From Arthrobacter sp. Hiyo4 (lineage in GTDB: Bacteria; Actinomycetota; Actinomycetes; Actinomycetales; Micrococcaceae), in assembly GCA_002370555.1 (NCBI GenBank), contig AP014718.1, forward strand, positions 1,364,001 through 1,428,000: a DNA stretch of 64,000 bases, read 5' to 3'. This document shows positions 52,165-60,570 of this stretch, piece after piece. Made by a program: the position numbers and the translations under genes. The notes under the pieces were generated by a model, which was not told the DNA's origin, made no database searches, and was given only the letters and a program-made list of their open reading frames with translations. Each line of letters starts with the position of its first letter. Positions within the stretch are counted from its first letter, which is position 1.

Positions 52165-53610
52165 TTAGCCGAAGTTCTTCTGGTGCGCCTTGATGGCAGC
52201 TACGTAGGCCTTGGTGTCGTCGTACATGCCGTATTTGCTGACTGAGTACTGGCCCTGGTAGTAACCGGCAATTGCTGTGTCGAGGTCCTTGCTGGTGGCG
52301 ATAAGCCGCTTGATGATCGCTACGCCGGCCGTCGCGTTGTCGTAGGGGTCCAGCAGGTTCAGTTTCCGCCCTACGAGGTCTGAAGCCCACTGCCCGGAGG
52401 ACGGGATGACCTGCATGGTGCCGATCGCGTTGGCAGGTGAAACCGCACGCTGGTTAAAGCCGGACTCCTGGTGCGCGAAGGCCAGAGCCAGGGTGGGGTC
52501 CACTCCCATCTGGCGTGCCGTGTCGGCCACAATTGCGCGCATCTCGGCCCGGGACGGTACGGGAGAGGCGTTCAGCAAGGCCTTGTTCTCGTTGGCAGAG
52601 CTCACAACGGCGGCGGGGTACGTGAAACCCAGGAAGGAGCTCGGCACCAGCGGGGCGGCGGGGCCGCCGTGCCGGTCGGGGTGGACGAAGCCGGCTGAAT
52701 GGAGGCGCCGGGAATGACCAGCTTGTTGCCGGGGTAGATGACAGTAGTCATGCTCAGCTGGTTGGCCGCCAGAATGTCCGAGAGCTTGACGCCGTGCCGG
52801 GAGGCTATCGCTGACAGGGTGTCGCCGGCCTTGATCGTGTATGAACCGCCGGGAGCAGGCGCGGGAGCAGGCGCGGGAGCAGGCGCGGGAGCAGGCGCGG
52901 GAGCAGGCGCGGGAGCCGGCGCTGCGGGAGCTGAAGATGGCTGCACGGCCGAAGCCGGTGCAGCCGGGCTGGCGGGAGCACCTGCGCCGATTTTGATCTT
53001 CTGGCCGGGGTAGATGATGGAGCGCATATTCAGGCCGTTCCAGCTGAAAACGTCCGACAGGCTGGCATTGTGCCGGGCCGCGATGGCGCCGAGGGTATCG
53101 CCGGACCTTACGGTGTAGCTGCCTCCGGCAGTGGCCGGAGCGGCCGCGGCAGGGCCACAGGAGCCGGGCAGGGGCGGAACCCGTGCCCGACAGCTTGATC
53201 TTCTGGCCGGGGTAGATGATGGTGTTCGGCTGAAGGTTGTTGAGCTTAAGGACCTCGTACGTGTCCAGCCCGAATTTACCGGCGATTCCGCTGATGGTGT
53301 CGCCCGGGCAATCGTGTAGTCCGCGGAGCCGCCGGCTGCATGGGCTGGAAGGCAGCCGGAATAGTAGTGGAAACCGAGGCCGCCGGGATCAGGGCAGCTT
53401 TAGGTTCGGCCGCCTGGGCTTCATCGCGGCGGCGAGGGTTGCCGGGATGGCGCGGGCAGGGGCCTCTGCGACAGCAGGCTGGGCGAGGGCCAACGACGAC
53501 AGGACAACCGCAGGAAGCGCTGCTGTGGTGACAGCGATCATGGGCAGGCTCTGCCTGGAGGGTTGCTTTGGCGAGCGGGACGTCGTCATGGAAAGAATCC
53601 TCTTCTTCAA
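52165..53610 (-). CDS. Secreted LysM lytic transglycosylase
   Basis: Cell-wall enzyme cutting peptidoglycan glycan strands. The N-terminus has a signal peptide (Arg/Lys then SLPMIAVTTAALPAVVLSSL ending ALAQPAVAEA). Three LysM domains follow, each with a GDT core and a YPG(Q/N)K end: GDTISGIAGKFGLDTYEVLK, GDTLGAIAARHN and GDTLSAIASRHGVKLSDILA. A pure Ala-Pro linker joins LysM 2 and 3. The C-terminal SLT domain contains FAHQESGFNQRAVSPANAIG (catalytic Glu) and AIAGYYQGQYSVSKYG. Breaks near 53395, 53310, 53155 and 52662 follow the lost-base pattern. About 482 residues corrected. Confidence 0.88.
52851..52922 (-). repeat. 12-bp tandem repeat encoding an Ala-Pro linker
   Basis: Six copies of GGGAGCAGGCGC (the last with one change) encode (Ala-Pro-Ala-Pro) units between LysM domains 2 and 3. 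In-frame units make copy-number changes tolerable. Confidence 0.92.
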
Positions 53611-53829
53611 CTGCGGGGGTCGGGAAATGCGATGTGACTATTGATACTAGTGTTACTTAAGTTATTGATGTTTCAAATGTGATCTATGTGAATCTCTCAT
53701 GAAAGTTCGCATAGCACAAGAATTCCGCCCCACGCAGAATGAAGAGTTTTATGGAGTGTCGCGTGATTCGCGGCAGTGGAGGCCAATCCCGACTAGGCGG
53801 CAGGGCTCCGGCCGTGGCAACCTTGATCC
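53611..53829. other. Divergent intergenic region with AT-rich segment
   Basis: Between the leftward transglycosylase gene and the rightward Rv2175c-like gene. 53630-53730 is clearly AT-richer than the rest of the window and probably holds the transglycosylase promoter. 53785-53812 carries, on the minus strand, a segment GCCCTGCCGCCTAGTCGGG that loosely recalls the 3' signature of ydaO-type riboswitches; unproven. Confidence 0.4.
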
Positions 53830-54182
53830 GTGAGTAACGTAGAAAGCCTTGTGGGCGAGTGGCTGCCCCTGCCGGATGTCGCGCAGTTGTTGGACGTTTC
53901 GATTACGAGAGTCCATGGCCTTATTGATGAGCGCGCTTTGGCGGCCCTGCGGGTCGGGGAGCGCCGGATACGTTCAGTTCCGGCCGCGTTTATCCTGGAC
54001 GGCCAGGTTGTCGACAGCCTCAAAGGGACCATTGTGGTCCTGGCGGACGCCGGCTATTCCGACGAGGACCTCATCGTGTGGCTGTTTACCCCTGACGAGT
54101 CGCTCCGCGGCCGGCCGATTGATGCATTGCGGGAAGGTCGCAAGACGGAAATCAGGCGCCGGGCCAGACCCTGGCCTGGTAA
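53830..54182 (+). CDS. Rv2175c-like DNA-binding protein
   Basis: Small winged-helix DNA-binding protein; in M. tuberculosis Rv2175c is a substrate of PknL, encoded next to it. Reads EWLPLPDVAQLLDVSITRVH, VGERRIRSVPAAFIL and a C-terminal helical part with GTIVVLADAGYSDEDLIVWL. A lost C near 54165 shifts the end; corrected, it finishes RKTEIRRRAQTLAW with TAA at 54180, the normal family ending, and 117 residues. GTG 53830 lacks a clear ribosome binding site. Divergent from the transglycosylase gene. Confidence 0.87.
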
Positions 54183-54241
54183 GCACCACAAAGGGCCCGG
54201 ACGACGCCGGCCCGCGGACGTGGCCAGGACGGGCGCCAACG

Positions 54242-55333
54242 TCAGGATGCGCGGCTGACCGTCGCTTCCGCCAGCTTCCGCAGGGCGGTCTTGGGCAGTT
54301 CTTCCAGCGGCAGCTGTTCCAGTGCGTCATACGCCGCGGCGCCAAATTCGTTGATCAGCACTTCAGTGGCCTGAAGCGCCCCCGAGTCTTCGATGATCCT
54401 GCGGATCTCGGCCACATCGGCGTCGCCCAGGGCAGGGCTGCCCAGCTTCGCATCGATAAACGCCGATTCTGCGGTTGATGCCTGGCCCAGCGCGAGGGCA
54501 ATGAGTACGGTCCGCTTGCCTTCGCGGAGATCGTCACCTGCCGGCTTGCCAGTGGTGACAGGGTCCCAAAGACGCCCAGGATGTCGTCGCGCAGTTGGAA
54601 TGCCTCGCCCAGCGGCAACGCGAAGGCCGAGTAGCCCGGAGCAGCTCGTCCGGAGCGTCCGCCAAGGCTCCGCCAAGCGCCAGCGGGTGCTCAGTGGAAT
54701 ATTTGGCGGACTTGAACCTGATGATGGACTGGGCCCGTGTCACTGCTCCGGCCCGGTCACGGACAGGACCGGCCACTTCCTCCAGGATGTCAAGATACTG
54801 CCCCGCCATCACCTCGGCACGCATGAGGTTGAAAATGAGCCGTGCCCTGGTGCCTGCAGCTGCCTGTGCGCCGATGTCCGTGAAGGCCTCCTCGCTGAAC
54901 GAGAGGCAAAGATCCCCGGTGAGGATCGCGGCTGCATGCCCAAACCGCTCGCTGTCCAGGGCCCAGCCCTGCGCGTGGTGCAGCTGGCTGAAGCGGCGAT
55001 GCACGCTGGGCCGCCCCGCCGCGTGTCCGAGCGGTCAATGATGTCGTCATGGATCAGGGCAGCTGCCTGGAAAAGCTCAAGGGCCGATCCCGCCGTCACG
55101 ATTTCCTGGGCCGCCGGCTCGCCGCCCGCGCCGCGCCACCCCCAATAACACATCAGCGCACGGAGCCTTTTGCCGCCGGTCACCAGGTTCGAAATGGAAC
55201 CCATAATGGGATCGATATCGGGTGAAATGGCAGCCATCAGGGATTGCCGCGTGGTGAGGAAATCTGTCAGCTCACCGGCAACGGCGGCGACGAATGCGGT
55301 CTGCTCAATCCTTAGCTGCTCCGAAACGCTCAC
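54242..55333 (-). CDS. Polyprenyl diphosphate synthase (IdsA-type)
   Basis: Trans-isoprenyl diphosphate synthase making GGPP or longer chains for menaquinone, carotenoids or the lipid carrier; product length cannot be told here. First Asp-rich motif LIHDDIIDRSDTRRG, GKRLRALMCYWGW upstream, and second motif FQLRDDILGVFGD. Breaks near 55010, 54640 and 54560 (lost bases). About 364 residues corrected. GTG 55333 overlaps the lipoprotein stop (GTGA). Counterpart of idsA2 (Rv2173) near Rv2175c. Confidence 0.87.
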
Positions 55334-55847
55334 TTGGCTGACTCAGCAGCCACGTTGGCGCCGATGGTGAACGTGGAGACGCCGGCCGCTTCGACGGCTG
55401 CGATGTTGACCGTCTCGGAGTCGTTCCGGACGAAGTCCTTGGAGGCAATGGCGCCCACTGCGTCGCCGGTGACGGCTTTGAATCCCTGCGCCTCCAGATG
55501 CTTTGTGTAGAAATCCACGACGGCGGCAGTGGGGGCATTAATGCTTGCCACGAGTGCAGCGGTGGCGGGCGTTGAGGTCTTGTCATAGCTGCTCGAAATC
55601 ACTGTGGCGCCGGGCATCAGGGGAAGCAGCGTTTCCGGGAACCCTGCGACGATTGTCCCAACAGTGGCGGAAGTTCCCGGCGACGCCGTCGGACTGGCGG
55701 ACGCGGTGAGGCTGGCGCCGCCCGACGCTGCTGAGGAGGTAACAGGGGAGGCTGATTTCACTCCGGGCTCTGCGGGGCTGCAGGCAGCGATGGCCAGCAG
55801 TGCGCCGCGGCCAGTGCCGCTAATCCTGTTGGCTTTAGACTTCTCAT
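55330..55847 (-). CDS. Putative lipoprotein
   Basis: Unknown function. With one base restored near 55797 the N-terminus reads MRSLKPTGLAALAA then LLAIAACSPAE, a lipobox with the acylated Cys. A Ser/Thr/Ala/Pro-rich linker follows, then a compact domain of about 100 residues (FPETLLPLMPGATVISSSYD; VDFYTKHLEAQGFKAV) resembling secreted alpha/beta proteins, ending TIGANVAAESAK. About 172 residues. Translationally coupled to the downstream polyprenyl synthase, which may hint at an envelope role. Confidence 0.75.
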
Positions 55848-55917
55848 GACGGTCACAGGGACTGTCCTCCTGGTGTTGATGCCGGATTCAGCCTCCAGTT
55901 TAGTCAGTACCAACCGA

Positions 55918-55923
55918 TACAAT
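55918..55923 (+). promoter_or_regulatory. -10 box of dinB, leaderless arrangement
   Basis: TACAAT followed 7 nt later by the dinB GTG, without a Shine-Dalgarno in between, fits a leaderless transcript. No good -35 and no actinobacterial SOS box (TCGAAC-type) is seen. Confidence 0.45.
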
Positions 55924-55930
55924 TGCCGGT

Positions 55931-57151
55931 GTGGGGCCTGAGCGGAGCAACCAGTACACCGAAGCGGGTCTTCGTGAGCTCCGGCGCAACTGCATCATGC
56001 ACGTGGACATGGACGCCTTCTTCGTCTCCGTGGAGCTTCGCACGCGGCCGGAACTCCGCGGCAAACCGGTGATCGTTGGATTTCCCGCGGACCGCTCAGT
56101 GGTCCTCTCGGCGTCGTATGAAGCACGTGCGTTCGGGGTGAAGTCCGCCATGCCCATGGTGGTCGCCGCCAGGATATGCCCCAAAGCGGTCATCATTGAA
56201 CCGCGCCACAAGCTGTACTACGAGGTTTCCGGCCAGCTGATGGAAGTCTTTGAGTCCATCACCGATCTCGTGGAACCGCTGAGTGTGGACGAAGCCTTCC
56301 TGGACGTCGGCGGCGCCATCCGCCGGTTGGGACCCCCGCGCGTCGTCGGTGAATTGATCCGGCGCCGGGTGGCTGCCGAACTGGGCATTACGGCCTCCGT
56401 GGGCATTGCAGCCAGTAAGTTCGTGGCCAAGATTGCTTCGACGCGTTGCAAGCCGGACGGGCTGTTGCTGATTGGACCCGACGAGACAGTGCCCTACCTC
56501 CACAGCCTGCCCGTCGGGCCTTGTGGGGAATCGGCGCGAAAACTACGGACGTCCTCGCCCGGATGGGCATCCGGACGGTGGCGGACGTGGCGGCCACGCC
56601 GGTGTCCTCCCTTAAGAAAATGCTGGGTGCCACCGGTGAGCACGTGTACCGGCTGTCGTGGGGGATCGATCCGCGGCCCGTGACCCCGTGAGACTCGAGA
56701 AAAGCATCGGGGCTGAGGAGACGTTCGCGGTGGACACGGGCGATGGCGCGCTGATCGCCCGGGAATTGCTGCGGCTTTCCACCGGACGGCAGGGCGGCTG
56801 CGGAGTTCGGGGATGGTGGCACGGACGGTGGCGTTGAAAATCCGCTACGCCGACTTTTCCACCATCACCAGGAGCCGCACTGTGCACACACCCGTGGACA
56901 GTGCCCAGCTGATTTATGCCGTGGCCATCCAGCTCCTGGAATCATTGGGGAGCCGTCCCATGACGGTGCGGCTTGTTGGCATCCGGGCCGAGCAGCTCGA
57001 AGACACCGCCCACACGTCCCTTCAGCTGAGCCTGGACCGCCGGGATGACAACTGGCGGGCAGCAGAACAGGCCCTGGACGAGGTAAGCCGAAAATTCGGA
57101 AGCAAATCCGTTCTCCCCGCCAGTCTGTTGGATTCCGGAAAGGGGTCTTAG
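55931..57151 (+). CDS. dinB: DNA polymerase IV (three frame breaks)
   Basis: Y-family translesion polymerase. Catalytic motifs: IMHVDMDAFFVSVELR (metal Asp), VVLSASYEARAFGVKSAMPM, LVEPLSVDEAFLDVGG (metal Asp-Glu) and GITASVGIAASKFVAKIAS. The thumb reads LWGIGAKTTDVLARMGIRTV; the little finger begins SIGAEETFAVD. Breaks near 56517, 56690 and 56790, each one lost base. About 406 residues corrected. The C-terminus (ALDEVSRKFGSKSVLPASLL) is typical of actinobacterial DinB. Start GTG 55931; ATG 55997 (MHVDMDAF) is possible but would remove a conserved lead. Confidence 0.92.
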
Positions 57152-57414
57152 CAGGGCGCCGGCACCTTGCTTGCGAGTTTCAGGGAGGTGATGGCCGTCT
57201 TTCAGAACGGCCCCGACAAACTATCCTTATATGTACATAGTTTTCAGTTATTGCCGGACTTCTTGGACATGCTGCAGTTCCAGTGGCCCGCATGCCGGTG
57301 TTCGCCTTCCGCCATCGTCGGCGGGGCGGGAACCTCCCGGGCATGTCGGTCGTTATCGGAGCAGTAGTACGGGACGGGACCAGCCCGGACGTTGGCCTAC
57401 TTAAGGAGGTCGTG

Positions 57415-57789
57415 ATGCCGCTCTCGGAGCACGAACAGAAGCTGCTGGAGCAGCTGGAGAAGCAGCTACATGAGGACGATCCCAAGTTCGCGAATTCCAT
57501 GGGTTCGGACCCTGGACGAACGTGGTCCACCCGTCACATCGTGATTGGGGTGCTTTGTGCCCTCGCGGGGATCGCACTGCTCCTGGTCGGCGTTACAGTC
57601 CAGAACATCTTCGTCGGTGTCCTGGGCTTCGTGGTTATGGGCGCGGGTGTGTACTTCGCCACAATGCGTAACGCGTCCAGCGGCAAGCAGCGCTCCGCAC
57701 CTGGCACTGGTAAGTCCGGGAAGCCCCGGAGTTCCTTTATGTCCAGCCTCGAAGAACGCTGGGACGAGCGTCGCCGCGACGAATCCTAA
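57415..57789 (+). CDS. DUF3040 membrane protein
   Basis: Family of unknown function found near mraZ in actinobacteria (Rv2169c). Starts MPLSEHEQKLLEQLEKQL, the family hallmark, followed by two membrane segments (IVIGVLCALAGIALLLVGV; IFVGVLGFVVMGAGVYFA) and a basic tail ending SLEERWDERRRDES. ATG 57415 with AAGGAGG just upstream; 124 residues, intact. The 260 nt before it contain no other gene. Confidence 0.88.
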   Translation: MPLSEHEQKLLEQLEKQLHEDDPKFANSMGSDPGRTWSTRHIVIGVLCALAGIALLLVGVTVQNIFVGVLGFVVMGAGVYFATMRNASSGKQRSAPGTGKSGKPRSSFMSSLEERWDERRRDES

Positions 57790-57868
57790 GGCAGCGCCTG
57801 CCGCAACGGCTCCACAGCTATAGGCAATGCCGTCCTCCATTTCCCTCCCCTCGGTCAGGATGACCGCA

Positions 57869-57901
57869 GCAGAAGACCCGCCCCGGCGGGTCTTCTGCAT
57901 T
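57869..57901 (+). terminator. Intrinsic terminator after DUF3040 gene
   Basis: A perfect 14-bp stem GCAGAAGACCCGCC with its complement, a CC loop and ATTT at the end. It insulates the division cluster from upstream transcription. Confidence 0.85.
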
Positions 57902-58159
57902 TAACCCGGAGGCAGATCGCGCTCGGGGTCTGTTTGAGCGCTCAAACCGGCACCTACTCCCACGTGGTTGGGGAACCCGGGGACCGCGGATCCGCCGGCG
58001 GCGTCAAATGAGATCCCGACGGCGGCCTGGCACCGCCGTCGGGCAGTTATGGTTCGCGCCGAAACGACGCCGGGCCCTCCACTTCCATCCACCGCCTGCT
58101 CCAGCGCCATTTTTGGGGGGGCGGAGGCCTGAAGTGGGGGAATATTGGCCTGATTTGCG
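57902..58159. other. Intergenic region before the division cluster
   Basis: No gene seen. It contains a run of eight G near 58115 and a GTGGGGG element at 58135 that may be a further, degenerate MraZ box. Confidence 0.45.
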
Positions 58160-58190
58160 TTGACTGTGGTGGAAAGTGGAGTAATGTGGA
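58160..58190 (+). promoter_or_regulatory. mraZ promoter with three MraZ boxes
   Basis: TTGACT (58160-58165), a 16-nt spacer and TAATGT (58182-58187) form the promoter. Three GTGGN boxes at 58166, 58176 and 58186 recur every 10 bp within and across it. E. coli MraZ binds TGGGN direct repeats separated by 5 nt, the same 10-bp period, so this is very likely the autoregulatory operator of the cluster. Confidence 0.75.
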
Positions 58191-58256
58191 GGACATAAGA
58201 GGGTAGTTGCAACACAGGGGATGTGCAGTTCCTGACGGCAGACAGGCGGTGGGCCA

Positions 58257-58685
58257 GTGTTTCTGGGCACACACTCGCCACGTCTGGACGAAAAGGGCCG
58301 AATTATCCTCCCTGCGAAGTTCCGTGAGGAGCTTGCCAGCGGGCTTGTTCTCACCAGGGGACAGGAACGGTGCATCTACGTCTTCAGTGAGCAGGAATTT
58401 GCACGTGTCCACGAGCAAATGCGGGAGGCGCCCATTTCCTCCAAGCAGGCCCGGGACTACATCCGCGTCTTTCTCTCTGGAGCCTCGGACGAGATACCTG
58501 ACAAGCAGGGGCGCATAACCATTCCGGCTGCGCTCCGGGAGTACGCAGGCCTCGGCAGGGAACTGGCCGTTATCGGTGCAGGAACCCGGGCCGAGATCTG
58601 GGATGCCCAGGCCTGGAACGAGTACCTCGCGGAAAAGGAAACCGCCTTCTCCGAAACCGACGACGCCATTCCGGGGATCCTGTGA
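58257..58685 (+). CDS. mraZ: Transcriptional regulator MraZ
   Basis: First gene of the division/cell-wall cluster; a ring-shaped DNA-binding protein that represses its own promoter. It holds two AbrB-like repeats, each with a DxxxR motif: [17 protein letters not shown] and [21 protein letters not shown] 58257 gives [15 protein letters not shown], the usual start. 142 residues, intact. The three boxes about 70-90 nt upstream are its probable binding site. Confidence 0.95.
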   Translation: MFLGTHSPRLDEKGRIILPAKFREELASGLVLTRGQERCIYVFSEQEFARVHEQMREAPISSKQARDYIRVFLSGASDEIPDKQGRITIPAALREYAGLGRELAVIGAGTRAEIWDAQAWNEYLAEKETAFSETDDAIPGIL

Positions 58686-58852
58686 TCACCTGAACGACCC
58701 GGCGGACGCTTCTTGAACGAGATCTCCAGCCGCCCATCGGACAGTCAACCTGGCTCACTTCCCCGGAGCCAGGCCGGCAGGTCGATAGGCGCGGATGGGG
58801 ATCTGGCTCAAGAAGCAGCACACCAACACCCACAGCAGGAAAGGACGAAGGC

Positions 58853-59844
58853 ATGAACGATGACCCGAAGCCAACGTCCGAACGTCATGTGCCGGTCCTC
58901 AAGGACCGGTGCATCAATTTGTTGGCCCCGGTTTCGAAGCCGCCCGCCGCCGAGGTGAAACCCCCATCGCAATTGATGCGACCCTCGGTATGGGCGGCCA
59001 CGCCGAAGCCATGCTGGAGCGTTTCCCGGATCTGCACCTGATCGGCATCGACCGTGATGAGGAAGCCCTGACACTGGCAGGGGAGCGGCTGGCACCTTTC
59101 ACTTCCCGGACTGACCTGGTCCACGCCGTCTACGACGAAATCGCCGACGTCCTCGAAGACCTGGGCGTGGCACAGGTTCATGGCATCCTGATGGACCTGG
59201 GCGTTTCATCCCTGCAGCTGGACGAGCGTGAGCGAGGCTTCGCCTATTCCTTTGACGCTCCGCTGGACATGCGGATGGACACCAGCCGCGGCCAGACCGC
59301 AGCAGATGTGGTCAACAACTACAGCGAAGAGGATCTCGTCAGGATCATCCGGAAGTGGGGCGAGGAGAAGTTCGCCGGCCGGATCGCCAACAGGATTGTC
59401 GCGGCGAGGACAGTTAAGCCTTTCGCCACCACCGGGGAACTCGTGGAACAGATCCGCTCCGTGGTGCCGGCGGCAGCCGCCAAATCGGGAGGCCACCCGG
59501 CCAAACGGACGTTCCAGGCACTGCGCATTGAAGTGAACGAGGAACTCGACGTGCTCGAGCGGGCAGTTCCTGCCGCCGTGGCAGCAACAGCCCTGGGCGG
59601 ACGCATCGTGGTGATGTCCTACCACTCCCTCGAGGACAAAATCGTCAAATCAGTCTTCCAGGCTGGCTCCAAATCCTCCGCCCCGCTCGGATTTCCTGTG
59701 GAGCTTGAGGAACACAAGGCCTTCCTCAAAACCCTGACCAAGGGCACCGAGGTACCCACCGCCGTCGAGATTGCAGAAAATCCGCGCGCGGCCTCCGCCA
59801 GGCTACGGGCCGTGGAACGTATCAGAGCCAGGAGAGAAGCATGA
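58853..59844 (+). CDS. rsmH: 16S rRNA m4C1402 methyltransferase RsmH
   Basis: Methylates N4 of C1402 in 16S rRNA. The start [19 protein letters not shown] and the SAM motif [17 protein letters not shown] lie in different frames; one base restored near 58930 ([13 protein letters not shown]) joins them. Further motifs: [46 protein letters not shown] and [13 protein letters not shown]. About 331 residues. The stop overlaps the ftsL start (ATGA). Confidence 0.95.
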
Positions 59845-60511
59845 GCGCTGCCGCTGTCAAGGACTTTCCGGTCGTCTCCGGCAGCAGCGCCCCGGCGATC
59901 AGGTCGCTTCCCTCTGGCACCGGCCGCAGGGAACGCACACCCCTGTCTGTGGTGCGTTCCGCCCCAAGAAGCGCCGTGCGCCGTTTGTGGTGATGTGTTT
60001 CGCCCTGCTCGCTGTTGCGCTCGTAGCCGTGCTGGTCCTGAACATCTCAGTCTCTACCTCCCAGTACCAGCTCGTGGAACTGAGGGGTAAGCAAAGCACG
60101 CTGACCAAGCAGAACCAGGACCTGACACAGCAGGTCCAGAACTTCGAGGCGCCCCAGAACCTGGCGGCAAAGGCCTCAGACTTGGGCATGGTGGCTTCGA
60201 CCGTCAAAGGCCAGATCGACCTCTCCACCCTTGCCGTCACGGGCAAGGCAACTCCGGCGGTGAAGGGTGGCCCGGCTGGATCGGTTATCCCTGCCCCTGC
60301 CGTAGAGGGAGTGCTCACCGTGGTTCCCCCGGGAACGAAGTGGGAGCCGCTGACGAACCGTAAACCGGCTGCCGATGAACGTGCCCCTGCAGCGGCACCT
60401 GCCGCTGCAGCACCGCCGGCTGAAGCGCCCGCACCACCGGCACGTGCGGTGGAGCTCCATGGCGGCTCGGTTCCAGCACCCGAACAGAAGATGCCCGGGT
60501 CCAACCGGTAG
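59841..60511 (+). CDS. ftsL: FtsL-like division protein
   Basis: Small bitopic protein of the divisome that works with FtsB/FtsQ and activates FtsWI. After a disordered basic lead ([20 protein letters not shown]) one lost base near 59960 shifts the frame to [20 protein letters not shown], a single TM ([20 protein letters not shown]). A coiled coil ([20 protein letters not shown]) follows, then a long Pro/Ala-rich tail, longer than in E. coli FtsL but usual for actinobacteria. About 223 residues. Assigned by topology and position between rsmH and ftsI rather than sequence identity. Confidence 0.83.
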
Positions 60512-60570
60512 CCGCTGACGGATAGCCAGTCAGAATAAACAGGCAACAGGCGAGCAGCAAGGAAATCACG

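Noticed and set aside
57180..57414. AT-richer stretch before the DUF3040 gene as a possible small RNA or gene
   Set aside because: No convincing start, terminator or promoter pair could be placed; left unannotated.
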